64,000 bases of DNA, from positions 38,437-102,436 of the forward strand of contig CAKPDR010000005.1 of the NCBI GenBank assembly GCA_934149075.1, in the 5' to 3' direction. The translations under genes were made by a program, and so were the position numbers. Positions 34,258 through 43,298 of this stretch are shown in pieces. How positions within the stretch are numbered: the first letter of the stretch is position 1; every line of letters starts with the position of its first letter. Origin of the DNA: an uncultured Clostridia bacterium. GTDB lineage: Bacteria; Bacillota; Clostridia; TANB77; CAG-508. Below the pieces are notes generated by a model, which saw only the letters and a program-made list of their open reading frames with translations, did no database searches and was not told the origin of the DNA.

Positions 34258-35500
34258 AGTAAATACTAAAAAAGAAAGTTCTTTAACTTCATTACTTAAA
34301 GATCTAAATCGAATTTCTTGTCGGATTAATATTGACCTTGAAAACAATCTTGTTACAGTTGAAAATGTCAATGATGCAATGATTGATTCTGTTGTTGATT
34401 TAATTGATAATCATTATACAGTTTTAAGTATTAACATTGATAATGCATCCACTGAAACAGATGATGACTTAATCATAAAAAAAGTACATTTTGAAAATAA
34501 ATGTGTAGAAGAAGCTATAAATAAACTTTTAAAAACATCATATTGGGCTATGTCCAATGCAAATGCTAGTGAAACCAAAATTCATAACTATATTACAACA
34601 ACTATGTCTGAAATCTCTATGAGATTCTCTCCGAAAGATTCTATTTCTTTCAATGTAGGTGATGTTGTGGATTGTAGTTATGGCACTCACCTTTGGGGAG
34701 AAATAACTGGTAATCATGTTCCTTCAATTGTGTGTAACATTTCTAACGGTAAAATGGCATATGTTGTACCAATTACAGGTTCAAACTATTCTTCTCCATT
34801 CACTCTTTGTTTCAATATGCCAGAAGATGTAATCTATAAAGATAACACAGAAACAAGAAGCACCGCCTTATTAGATAAAGGAAGATATGTTTGTACAAAA
34901 AGATTCAACTCTGTTATTGGAAAAACGTCACCTTCCTTTTTAGAAAAGTTGTTGAGATTAATTCCTTTAACTTTTGATTTCACTGATTGTTTATCAAGTA
35001 ATTCTATTTCAACAGAAAAAGATGCATGCAATGTTTCTGTTTCAGAAAATCCATCTGATACAGTAGAATCCGCAGTTACAGTTGTTCCTGAAGTTACAAT
35101 TACCTCTGAGGATAATACCATTACTTCCGAAGTTGAGCAAAAATTAGGTAAAGAAGAATCTGCTATGTTAGAAGTTATTGGATTTGCTTTAGACAAATTG
35201 GATCATTCAAAACCTTTCAAAGAACAGCTTGACTCTTTTTTGGCAGATATTGATTTGGAAGCTACTGAATTAATAAAGCAAGTTTTTTTCATTGCTTGTA
35301 ATGTTGAAAAAATAACCTATGGATATATTATCAATGAATTAGAACATGATTTTTGTTTTTCAAAAGGAAAAAATAATTCAACAAAAATTGTCAAGGAAAC
35401 ATTTAAATGCTGGTTGGAAAAACATCCGGATTTAGCGGGACAGTATCCAAAAATTTCTATTATGCCAATGCTTAAATTATTTGCAAAAAAATTCGCGTAA
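34238..35500 (+). CDS. Paralogous protein with degenerate MazF-like domain
   Basis: A 420-residue protein overlapping the first gene by 20 bases, with a GGAGG site inside it. Order as in its neighbour: a small N-terminal alpha/beta domain (1-70), helical spacer, MazF-like domain (about 138-247: FNVGDVVDCSYGTHLWGEIT, VPSIVCNISNGKMAYVVPIT, DKGRYVCTKRFNSVIG), Ser/Thr/Val-rich linker and helical C-terminal domain (about 305-420). Where EndoA and the first protein have the catalytic Arg, this one has Val161; a Thr at 180 remains. It is probably inactive as an RNase and may pair with or neutralise the first protein. Function is inference. Confidence 0.65.
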   Translation: MKKIIFKVNTKKESSLTSLLKDLNRISCRINIDLENNLVTVENVNDAMIDSVVDLIDNHYTVLSINIDNASTETDDDLIIKKVHFENKCVEEAINKLLKTSYWAMSNANASETKIHNYITTTMSEISMRFSPKDSISFNVGDVVDCSYGTHLWGEITGNHVPSIVCNISNGKMAYVVPITGSNYSSPFTLCFNMPEDVIYKDNTETRSTALLDKGRYVCTKRFNSVIGKTSPSFLEKLLRLIPLTFDFTDCLSSNSISTEKDACNVSVSENPSDTVESAVTVVPEVTITSEDNTITSEVEQKLGKEESAMLEVIGFALDKLDHSKPFKEQLDSFLADIDLEATELIKQVFFIACNVEKITYGYIINELEHDFCFSKGKNNSTKIVKETFKCWLEKHPDLAGQYPKISIMPMLKLFAKKFA

Positions 35501-35527
35501 CTATCTATATAAAGTAGACGTTTTAAA

Positions 35528-35551
35528 AGAGGAACCTTTTTAGGTTCCTCT
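35528..35551. terminator. Bidirectional terminator between the MazF-fold pair and mnmA
   Basis: AGAGGAACC and GGTTCCTCT form a strong hairpin around TTTTTA between the two convergent units, with T-rich sequence on both sides. Confidence 0.85.
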
Positions 35552-35569
35552 ATTCTTTTATTGGTAAAA

Positions 35570-36643
<1,074 letters not shown>

Positions 36644-36716
36644 ATTTAACTTCATTCCTTCCTCATGCACAAACTAGGTTGGAAAAGAATTAAATTTTTC
36701 AACCTTTATTTAATAT

Positions 36717-36750
36717 ACCCACCAAATCATCATTCATAGATTCGGTGGGT
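36717..36750 (-). terminator. Hairpin downstream of the gene at 36771-37175
   Basis: ACCCACCAAATC and GATTCGGTGGGT pair around ten bases. Only a weak T-run follows on the minus strand, but the position after the stop fits a terminator. Confidence 0.6.
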
Positions 36751-36770
36751 GAAAGAGTTATTTATGTTTT

Positions 36771-37175
36771 TTATACTGCTACTAATAATACTTGTGAAGT
36801 ATTATCTTTAAGAAGTGCATAATGCACCATTTCTCTTTCTGATGTAATCTCATAATCGATTTCTGGTATTTTTATTGAATTTTTAATTATTTCAAGAAAT
36901 TGATTTTTATATTCTGTAATTAGTATAAACTGTGGTGCATATTTCATTACCATTTCTCTTGTTTTCATTAAATTTTCTACTTTGCTCCAAAAGTCTGGAT
37001 CTGTTGTAAATACTGAAACTCCTTCTAGTTCTTCCTGACCATCATAAAAGTAATACGGTGAATCAGTGTCACATTCATCTTCAAAGTTTTCGTCAATAAA
37101 AATCTGTACCCATCGATTAGCTATTGGTCCATCAAATGTTCCTTCTTTCATTTCGTAGCACCGTACATTAATCAT
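36771..37175 (-). CDS. Hypothetical acidic protein
   Basis: A 134-residue soluble protein with strong signals: AAGGAGGATAC before the ATG and a hairpin after the stop. The first half is acidic (FIDENFEDECDTDSPYYFYD), the C-terminus beta-rich and hydrophobic (SQVLLVAV). No signal peptide. Codon use is somewhat less AT-biased than that of the neighbours, as in several other orphan genes here. I recognise no family and see no linked partner. Confidence 0.6.
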   Translation of the reverse strand: MINVRCYEMKEGTFDGPIANRWVQIFIDENFEDECDTDSPYYFYDGQEELEGVSVFTTDPDFWSKVENLMKTREMVMKYAPQFILITEYKNQFLEIIKNSIKIPEIDYEITSEREMVHYALLKDNTSQVLLVAV

Positions 37176-37278
37176 GTATGTATCCTCCTTCTTCTTGAAT
37201 AAACTTAATGTTTTACAAATGGTATTATATCATCATACTTTTTTTATGTCAAGTATTGATTGTGTTTGTAATAACGAC

Positions 37279-37536
37279 CTGTTACAGGTTAATGGTTTGA
37301 TTAACTTTTTTACAAGAAAGACTTGAAATATAAGCTTTTCATTACATTCCTCGGCTTATTATGAAATTCAAAAAATTCTAATTTGATTTATGGCACCCTT
37401 CCACTCTCGTGAACTCTTTCCATAAATCTGCATAGAATTTCTAAAATTTCTCCATGCACATTCGTCATTTCATTCAAAGCTTATATTTCAAGTCTTTCTT
37501 TATATTAGTTTTAAATAAACCATTAACCTGTAACAG
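37279..37536. repeat. 258-nt nested inverted-repeat element, possible structured RNA or MITE
   Basis: Outer perfect 20-bp arms (37279-37298, CTGTTACAGGTTAATGGTTT, and 37517-37536), inner perfect 24-bp arms (37314-37337 and 37477-37500) and a third stem GATTTATGG/CCATAAATC (37385-37393 and 37420-37428). Part of the interior (GAATGAAATGACGAATG on the minus strand) recurs at 46249-46266. It fills the 395-base gap before mgtE; no open frame is present. Confidence 0.75.
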
Positions 37537-37570
37537 AATTTGAGGTTTTAATTTGAAACCTCTTGTAACT

Positions 37571-38905
37571 TTAAATTCCCATAATTGCTGTTGCAATATT
37601 AAAATACACCAATACAGAAAGAATATCAACAATAGTCGTAATCAAAGGAGCAGCCATAATTGCTGGATCCAACTTTAGTTTCTTAGCAAGTAAAGGTAAT
37701 AAACAACCAATTGACTTAGACAATATAACTGTAACAGTTATACTTAATCCAACTGTACATGCAAGTTGCAAATTTTTGTATTGTGCAAAAATTCTAAGTC
37801 CATTAACAAGTGTTAATGACAATCCTACTAAAACTGCTATTCTTACTTCCTTCCATAAAATTTTAAATACATCTTTTACTTCAAGCTCATCTGTTGCAAG
37901 ACCTCTTATTATTAATGTTGAACTCTGTGAACCACAGTTTCCTCCTGTGTCCATTAACATTGGTATAAATGCTACTAACAATGGTACTGCTGCAAATGCA
38001 TTTTCATAATTTGTTATAATTGTTCCTGTTATTGCTGATGATAGCATCAATACTAATAGCCACACAATTCTATTTTTTGCATGTTTAAATACTGATGTTT
38101 CAAAATAGCTTTCTTCTGTTGGTGCCATAGCAGCCATTTTCTCAAAATCTTCTTCTGCTTCATCTTGTAATACATTTATAGCATCGTCTACTGTTACTAT
38201 TCCAACTAATCTATTTTCTTTATCAACTACTGGTAAAGCGTATAAATCATATTTGTCAAATTTCTTTGCTACTTCTTCTTTATCTTCTAATGTATTTACA
38301 GATATAATATTTGTTTCCATATTATCTGAAATTAAGCTATTTTCTTTTGCTAATAATATTTCTTTTATACTTATAATTCCTTGTAATTTCCTGTTTTGAT
38401 CTAAAACATAACATGTATATATTGTCTCTGAGTCTGTTCCTATTTGACGTATTCTATCTAAAGCTTGTTCAATTGTCATATTTTCTTTTAAGTCTATGAA
38501 TTCTGTTGTCATGATACTTCCAGCACTATCATCTGGATATTTCAATAATTCGTTTATTATTTTTCTATCATTTTTGTCTACATTTTTCAAAATTCTTGTT
38601 ACAACATTTGATGGCATTTCTTCAATCAAATCTACTGTATCATCCATGAATAATTCATCTAATACATTTTTCAATTCTGCATCTGTTAAATCTTTTATTA
38701 GCTTTTCTCTCATATCTGTTTCCATATACGAAAATGCCATTCCTGCTTTTTCTTTTGATAATAATCTAAATACGATAACCGCTTGCTCTTTATCAAGTTC
38801 ATCTAATATCATTGATACATCTGCACTTTTCATGTCCTTAAGTTCTTTTTTTAATTCTGTAAATTGTTTATTTTCTATTAATTCTCTTATTTCTTCTATA
38901 TTCAT
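37571..38905 (-). CDS. mgtE: MgtE magnesium transporter (second copy in the operon)
   Basis: A 444-residue Mg2+ channel/transporter. Order: N-terminal superhelical domain (1 to about 120), two CBS domains that sense cytosolic Mg2+ (about 130-250, with SAGSIMTTEFIDL and VVDKENRLVGIVTVDDA), a plug helix, and five transmembrane helices with PMLMDTGGNCGSQSSTL and the pore Asp in PLITTIVDILSVLVYF. The start at 38905 is chosen because AAAGGGGTGA lies eight bases upstream. It begins 27 bases after its paralogue and shares the whole domain plan, so the pair arose by tandem duplication. Confidence 0.93.
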   Translation of the reverse strand: MNIEEIRELIENKQFTELKKELKDMKSADVSMILDELDKEQAVIVFRLLSKEKAGMAFSYMETDMREKLIKDLTDAELKNVLDELFMDDTVDLIEEMPSNVVTRILKNVDKNDRKIINELLKYPDDSAGSIMTTEFIDLKENMTIEQALDRIRQIGTDSETIYTCYVLDQNRKLQGIISIKEILLAKENSLISDNMETNIISVNTLEDKEEVAKKFDKYDLYALPVVDKENRLVGIVTVDDAINVLQDEAEEDFEKMAAMAPTEESYFETSVFKHAKNRIVWLLVLMLSSAITGTIITNYENAFAAVPLLVAFIPMLMDTGGNCGSQSSTLIIRGLATDELEVKDVFKILWKEVRIAVLVGLSLTLVNGLRIFAQYKNLQLACTVGLSITVTVILSKSIGCLLPLLAKKLKLDPAIMAAPLITTIVDILSVLVYFNIATAIMGI

Positions 38906-38932
38906 TTTTAATCTCACCCCTTTGAAATATCA

Positions 38933-40270
38933 TTAAAGTCCCATAATATGTGTCGCAACTTGGAAATACACCAATATTGAACATACATCAACCACTGTTG
39001 TAATTAATGGTGCAGCCATAATTGCAGGATCTAGTTTTAATCTTTTTGCAAGTAATGGCAATGTACATCCTATTACTTTTGACACAATAACTGTTGCAAT
39101 TAATGTTATACTTAAAACTATTGCAAGTTGTAAATTTTGATATTGAATCATAATTCGTATCGTATTTACAATTGCTAAAGCAATTCCAACAACTATTGCA
39201 ACTCTAATTTCTTTCCAAAGTACTCTGAATATATCTTTTAATTTTATTTCATCTGTAGCAAGTCCACGAATTATAAGTGTTGAACTCTGTGAACCACAGT
39301 TTCCTCCTGTTCCCATTATCATAGGTATAAATGCTACTAATATTGGCACAACTTCAAACGCATCTTCATATGTTGTTAATATATTCCCTGTAAACGCAGA
39401 TGATAGCATCAATATTAATAGCCACATTATTCTACTTTTAGCGTGTTTAAATACTGATGTTTGAAAATATCCATCTTCTGTTGGTGTAATAGCTGCCATT
39501 TTTTCAAAATCTTCTTCTACTTCGTCTTGTAATACATTTATGGCATCATCTACTGTTATTATTCCAACTAATCTATTTTCATGGTCAACTACAGGTAAAG
39601 CATAAAAATCATATTTATCGAATTTTTTAGCAACATCTTCTTGATCTTCTAATGTATTTACAGATATTATATTTGTTTCCATTAATGTTCCTATTTTGGT
39701 TTCTTTTTTACTTAATAGAATATCTTTTATATTAATAATACCTTTTAATATTCTTTCTGAACTCAATACATAGCAAGTATAGATTGTTTCTGAATCTACC
39801 CCTATTTTCCTGACTCTTTTTAGTGCTTCTTCTGCTGTCATATCTTCTTTTAAATCGATAAATTCTGTTGTCATAATGCTTCCTGCACTGTCCTCTGGAT
39901 ATTTTAATAATTCATTTATTATTTTTCTGTCTTCTTTAGGTATTGCTCTTAATATTTTAGGAATTACATTTGATGGCATTTCTTCAATTAGGTCTACAGT
40001 ATCATCCATGAATAATTCATCTAATATATTTTTTAATTCCTTATCTGTAAAATCATTAATTAATTTTTCTCTCATGTCAGATTCCATATGAGAAAATGTT
40101 TCTCCTGCTTTTTCTTTTGCAAGTAGCCTAAAGACAATTATTACACTTTCTTTATCTTCCAATTCATCTAATATTTCTGATATATCAGCACTATTCATAT
40201 CTACTAATTTTGTCTTTAATTCATTAAACTTTTTATTTTCTATTAGTTCCTTTATTTCTTCTATTTCCAT
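38933..40270 (-). CDS. mgtE: MgtE magnesium transporter (first copy in the operon)
   Basis: A 445-residue paralogue of the next gene with the same N-domain, CBS pair and five-helix pore (PMIMGTGGNCGSQSSTL, PLITTVVDVCSILVYF). Against the neighbour it has Gly in place of Asp in the PMxMxTGGN loop, otherwise the pore signature is kept. No M-box riboswitch is recognisable upstream. Instead a short open frame and a long hairpin lie between tyrS and this gene, which may control it. Confidence 0.93.
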   Translation of the reverse strand: MEIEEIKELIENKKFNELKTKLVDMNSADISEILDELEDKESVIIVFRLLAKEKAGETFSHMESDMREKLINDFTDKELKNILDELFMDDTVDLIEEMPSNVIPKILRAIPKEDRKIINELLKYPEDSAGSIMTTEFIDLKEDMTAEEALKRVRKIGVDSETIYTCYVLSSERILKGIINIKDILLSKKETKIGTLMETNIISVNTLEDQEDVAKKFDKYDFYALPVVDHENRLVGIITVDDAINVLQDEVEEDFEKMAAITPTEDGYFQTSVFKHAKSRIMWLLILMLSSAFTGNILTTYEDAFEVVPILVAFIPMIMGTGGNCGSQSSTLIIRGLATDEIKLKDIFRVLWKEIRVAIVVGIALAIVNTIRIMIQYQNLQLAIVLSITLIATVIVSKVIGCTLPLLAKRLKLDPAIMAAPLITTVVDVCSILVYFQVATHIMGL

Positions 40271-40299
40271 TTCTATTCCCCCTATTTTTGTTTTTTAGA

Positions 40300-40375
40300 A
40301 ATGGATTGAAAAATACGTCAAAAAATGAATGAAGAACTTCGCTTCATTTTTTGATTTTTCATATTTTCATCCATT
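40300..40375 (-). promoter_or_regulatory. Long leader hairpin ahead of mgtE, terminator-like
   Basis: Outer arms 40363-40375 and 40300-40312 (AATGGAT paired with ATCCATT) enclose an inner stem in which TCAAAAAATGAA pairs with TTCATTTTTTGA. The inner stem ends in six T residues on the minus strand, like an intrinsic terminator. It overlaps the 3' half and stop codon of the short ORF at 40318-40410. Confidence 0.55.
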
Positions 40376-40410
40376 CTCAGCTTTGGATTTTCTCGCGGTT
40401 CTTCACTCAT
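40318..40410 (-). CDS. Possible 30-residue leader peptide of the mgtE operon
   Basis: A minus-strand ORF beginning MSEEPRENPKLRMDENM, with a well placed GGAGAG (40419-40424) eight bases before its ATG. It starts 28 bases after the tyrS stop and ends inside the hairpin ahead of mgtE. The N-terminus mixes acidic residues and prolines (EEPRENP), the type of sequence that in the enterobacterial MgtL leader makes translation sensitive to low Mg2+. No homologue is known to me; whether it is translated and regulatory is inference. Confidence 0.4.
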   Translation of the reverse strand: MSEEPRENPKLRMDENMKNQKMKRSSSFIF

Positions 40411-40438
40411 TTTTCTCACTCTCCTTTTTTATTCTATT

Positions 40439-41662
40439 TTATTTTCTTCCTATATAGTAATTTTTCTTACCTCTCTTGATAATTATATATGTATTATCTA
40501 TAAACATATCATCTGTGATTGTTGTAGCAATATCAGTTACTTTTTCTCCATTAATTGATACAGCTCCACTTTGTATAAATTCTCTTGCTTCTCTCTTGCT
40601 AGATGCCGCCCCTACATTTACAACCATATCAACAATTCCTATATTTGACTCTACATCTTTCATATCTTGTTCATCAAATAAATCTGATATATCTTGTTTT
40701 GTTAAATTATCAAAATTATTATTAAATAAGCTTTGTGCTAACTTTTCTGCTCTATCATATTCCTCTTTTCCATGTAAAAATGTAATTATTTCCCTTGCTA
40801 AAGCTTTATGTGCTTCTCTTAGTTCAGGATGTTCATTGTTTTTCTTTTCATATTCTTCAATTTCTTCTTTTGATAAAAATGTGTATATTTTTAGATAATC
40901 TATTACCATACTGTCTTCTACATTTACAAAAAATTGATATAATTTATAACTTGATGTTTTAGTTTTATCAAGCCATAAAGCATTTCCTTCACTTTTTCCG
41001 AATTTTTTTCCTTGTGAATCTGTTACTAATGGCATTGTGAATCCATATACTTCATCACCTGTTGCTCTTCTGATTAAGTCTATTCCAGCTGTAATATTTC
41101 CCCATTGGTCTGAACCTGCACATTGTAAATCTACACCTTTATTTTCATGTAAATATTTAAAATCTAGTGCTTGCAAAATCATATAAGAAAATTCTGTATA
41201 TGTAATTCCTGTATCTAATCTTCTTCTGATTATGTCTTTGTCTAACATGTAATTTACATTAAAATATTTTCCGTAATCTCTTAAGAAATCAATTACATTT
41301 ATATCTTTATACCAGTCATTATTATTTACTACTTCAAATCCAAATATTTTCTCTACTTGAGCTTTTAAGCTTTCAAAATTATGTTTTACTTGTTCTTTGC
41401 TTATCATAGCTCTTTCTGTTGTAGGTCTTGGATCTCCTATCATTCCTGTCCCTCCACCTACTAAAAGAATTGGATGATGTCCTGCTTCTTTTAATCTCTT
41501 AGAAATTAAAAAACTTGATAAATGCCCTACATGCAAACTGTCTGCTGTTGGGTCTGTTCCTATATAAAATGTTAATCCACCTTTGTTTAATTTTTCTTCT
41601 AATTCTGGACTTGATATGTCTTTTATTAGTCCTCTCCATTTTAAATCTTCTACTAATGTCAT
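40439..41662 (-). CDS. tyrS: Tyrosyl-tRNA synthetase
   Basis: A 407-residue class I synthetase of the TyrS type. The Rossmann fold has FYIGTDPTADSLHVGHLSSF with the HIGH-like HVGH, and KKFGKSEGNALWLD as the KMSKS counterpart. A C-terminal S4 RNA-binding domain follows (about 345-407, SSKREAREFIQSGAVSINGE). The start at 41662 (MTLVEDL) is set by AAAGGAG eight bases upstream. No T-box leader can be recognised in the short upstream region, unlike many Firmicute tyrS genes. Confidence 0.95.
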   Translation of the reverse strand: MTLVEDLKWRGLIKDISSPELEEKLNKGGLTFYIGTDPTADSLHVGHLSSFLISKRLKEAGHHPILLVGGGTGMIGDPRPTTERAMISKEQVKHNFESLKAQVEKIFGFEVVNNNDWYKDINVIDFLRDYGKYFNVNYMLDKDIIRRRLDTGITYTEFSYMILQALDFKYLHENKGVDLQCAGSDQWGNITAGIDLIRRATGDEVYGFTMPLVTDSQGKKFGKSEGNALWLDKTKTSSYKLYQFFVNVEDSMVIDYLKIYTFLSKEEIEEYEKKNNEHPELREAHKALAREIITFLHGKEEYDRAEKLAQSLFNNNFDNLTKQDISDLFDEQDMKDVESNIGIVDMVVNVGAASSKREAREFIQSGAVSINGEKVTDIATTITDDMFIDNTYIIIKRGKKNYYIGRK

Positions 41663-41750
41663 TGGTGTTGCTCCTTTCAATCTCGCTTAAATTCTATCAT
41701 ATTATACCATATTCTCTTTTTTTTGGCAATTATTTTTTTTAATTTACTTT

Positions 41751-41904
41751 TTACCAGTAGGGACACTCATTAATGGTAAAACATAATATTTAAAATAGTT
41801 AATTAAAAATATAGATGAATACATATTAATTAAATTAACATTCTAATATACGTTTTACCATTAATGAGTGTCCCTACTGGTAACAAGGGTGTCCCCACTG
41901 GTAA
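41751..41904. repeat. MITE-like element with 32-bp inverted ends (TTACCAGTRGGGACAC family)
   Basis: Perfect 32-bp inverted arms at 41751-41782 and 41852-41883, starting TTACCAGTAGGGACACTC. A further partial unit in the same orientation as the right arm (GTGTCCCCACTGGTAA) lies to its right, ending near 41904. The same core recurs as 35-bp tandem units at 63924-64000. The interior is AT-rich and non-coding. It lies between the tyrS promoter region and the stop of the next gene. Confidence 0.8.
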
Positions 41905-41905
41905 C

Positions 41906-42628
41906 CTATTTCAATTCCTTCAATACTTTTTCAGTAATCTTTTCCTTATCAAAAAATTTCACTAAAGCAATAATCAAAAATGTAAGTGCAAAAGTAATTA
42001 AATACACAATTATACTTATTTTCCAGTTTCCTCTAGAAAAATATTGTCCAACAATAGTAGATGATATAATAGATGGAAATCTACAAAATGTAGCAATAAT
42101 AATAAATCTTAACGGTTTTATTGGAAACAATGCACCTATATATGTAAGCAAATCTTTTGGAGTTCCAACTATAGCAAAACAAATTGCAAATATAAATTCA
42201 AGATTCTTAGGATTTTGAAAAACTTTACTATTTTCAATCTTCTCTATTTTTTCTTTTCCAAATGAATCATATATAAGTTCTTTTCCAATCTTTCTTGTTA
42301 ACCAGAAAATCACAGTAGTTGTTAATGCAACTGAGAAGAATGTAAATAATGTACCTCCTATTGCTCCATAGCACATTCCTGCAAGTATTTCTAAAGGTTC
42401 ACCTGGCAATACTACTAGAAATATTTGTGCAAATTGTAAACCAAGCAATGATAAAAATCCATATATGCCTGAATTATTTACTTTTTCTTTAAATGCAATT
42501 TGACCTTCATAAGTAGATAGATTTTTCATTACAGGGAACAAATATATTGTCATTCCAATCATTAAAAGTATTGTTACTACAAATACAATAATTTTTACTA
42601 TTTTTAATTTCTTATTTTTATTGTTCAT
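41906..42628 (-). CDS. TVP38/TMEM64 (SNARE-associated, DedA-related) membrane protein
   Basis: A 240-residue membrane protein with about six helices. The core LVVLPGEPLEILAGMCYGAIGG and the later FAICFAIVGTPKDLLTYIGA, RFIIIATFCRFPSIISSTIVG match the VTT domain (TVP38/TMEM64, YdjX-like), whose relatives move lipid carriers such as undecaprenyl phosphate or other phospholipids. The stop lies directly beside a repeat element. It is followed by an amidase gene, which fits an envelope role. Confidence 0.88.
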   Translation of the reverse strand: MNNKNKKLKIVKIIVFVVTILLMIGMTIYLFPVMKNLSTYEGQIAFKEKVNNSGIYGFLSLLGLQFAQIFLVVLPGEPLEILAGMCYGAIGGTLFTFFSVALTTTVIFWLTRKIGKELIYDSFGKEKIEKIENSKVFQNPKNLEFIFAICFAIVGTPKDLLTYIGALFPIKPLRFIIIATFCRFPSIISSTIVGQYFSRGNWKISIIVYLITFALTFLIIALVKFFDKEKITEKVLKELK

Positions 42629-42643
42629 CTTCTAGTCCTTTCC

Positions 42644-43282
42644 TTACTTATTTTTTATAGTTTCTATAATACCTTTTGCTATTGCCTCTGCATAGCTTTC
42701 TATATTTTCATCAAACAATTTATTATCTTCATTATTTGAAATAAATCCTAATTCAAGTAAACAGCTTGGCATCTTGGTATTATTTAGAACATAGTAATCT
42801 GTATTTTCCCCTTTTATTGTTCCATATTTAATTCCTCTATCATTTTGAATTTTTGTATTTTCTATGTAATTCATAATATTGGTTGCTAGTTCTATATCCT
42901 CTTCATTTTGTTTACTATTAATCCATGTTTCTATTCCACTTCCAGTATCAGCACTATTTCTATGTATTGAAATAAATAAATTTGCTTTCTTTTTATTTGC
43001 AATTTTGCATCTTTCTTGAAGTGTACATGTTATATCATCAGTTCTTGTCATAATAACTTTAATGTTTTCTTGTTCAAGATATTTTCTAACCAACTTTGCT
43101 ACTTTCAAAGTATCATTTTTTTCATATCTATTTTCATTAGTTGCACCAACATCTGTGCCACCATGTCCAGCGTCTATACATACAATAACTTTTTTATTAT
43201 TATTAATAAAACCTCTTATTATTATAACACCTATTATAATTAAAACTACTACTATTATTAAAATTTTTATTTTTCTATTCAT
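42644..43282 (-). CDS. N-acetylmuramoyl-L-alanine amidase (Amidase_3)
   Basis: A 212-residue zinc amidase with an N-terminal membrane anchor (about 5-23) and a catalytic domain of the CwlD/AmiC type: VCIDAGHGGTDVGATNENRY (first zinc His), a zinc Glu in the NENRYEKNDTL segment, FISIHRNS (second His) and SCLLELGFISN (catalytic Glu). The start at 43282 follows AAGGAC. In spore formers such small anchored amidases include CwlD, which makes muramic-delta-lactam in the cortex, but the exact role cannot be fixed here. It follows the histidine kinase gene closely. Confidence 0.88.
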   Translation of the reverse strand: MNRKIKILIIVVVLIIIGVIIIRGFINNNKKVIVCIDAGHGGTDVGATNENRYEKNDTLKVAKLVRKYLEQENIKVIMTRTDDITCTLQERCKIANKKKANLFISIHRNSADTGSGIETWINSKQNEEDIELATNIMNYIENTKIQNDRGIKYGTIKGENTDYYVLNNTKMPSCLLELGFISNNEDNKLFDENIESYAEAIAKGIIETIKNK

Positions 43283-43298
43283 ATTTTGTCCTTCTTTA

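Noticed and set aside
40271..40438. M-box (ykoK) Mg2+ riboswitch ahead of mgtE
   Set aside because: The gap is too short and lacks the conserved M-box core; only a hairpin and a short ORF are present.
40439..41750. T-box riboswitch ahead of tyrS
   Set aside because: The upstream region is under 100 bases before a repeat element and shows no T-box bulge sequence or specifier stem.
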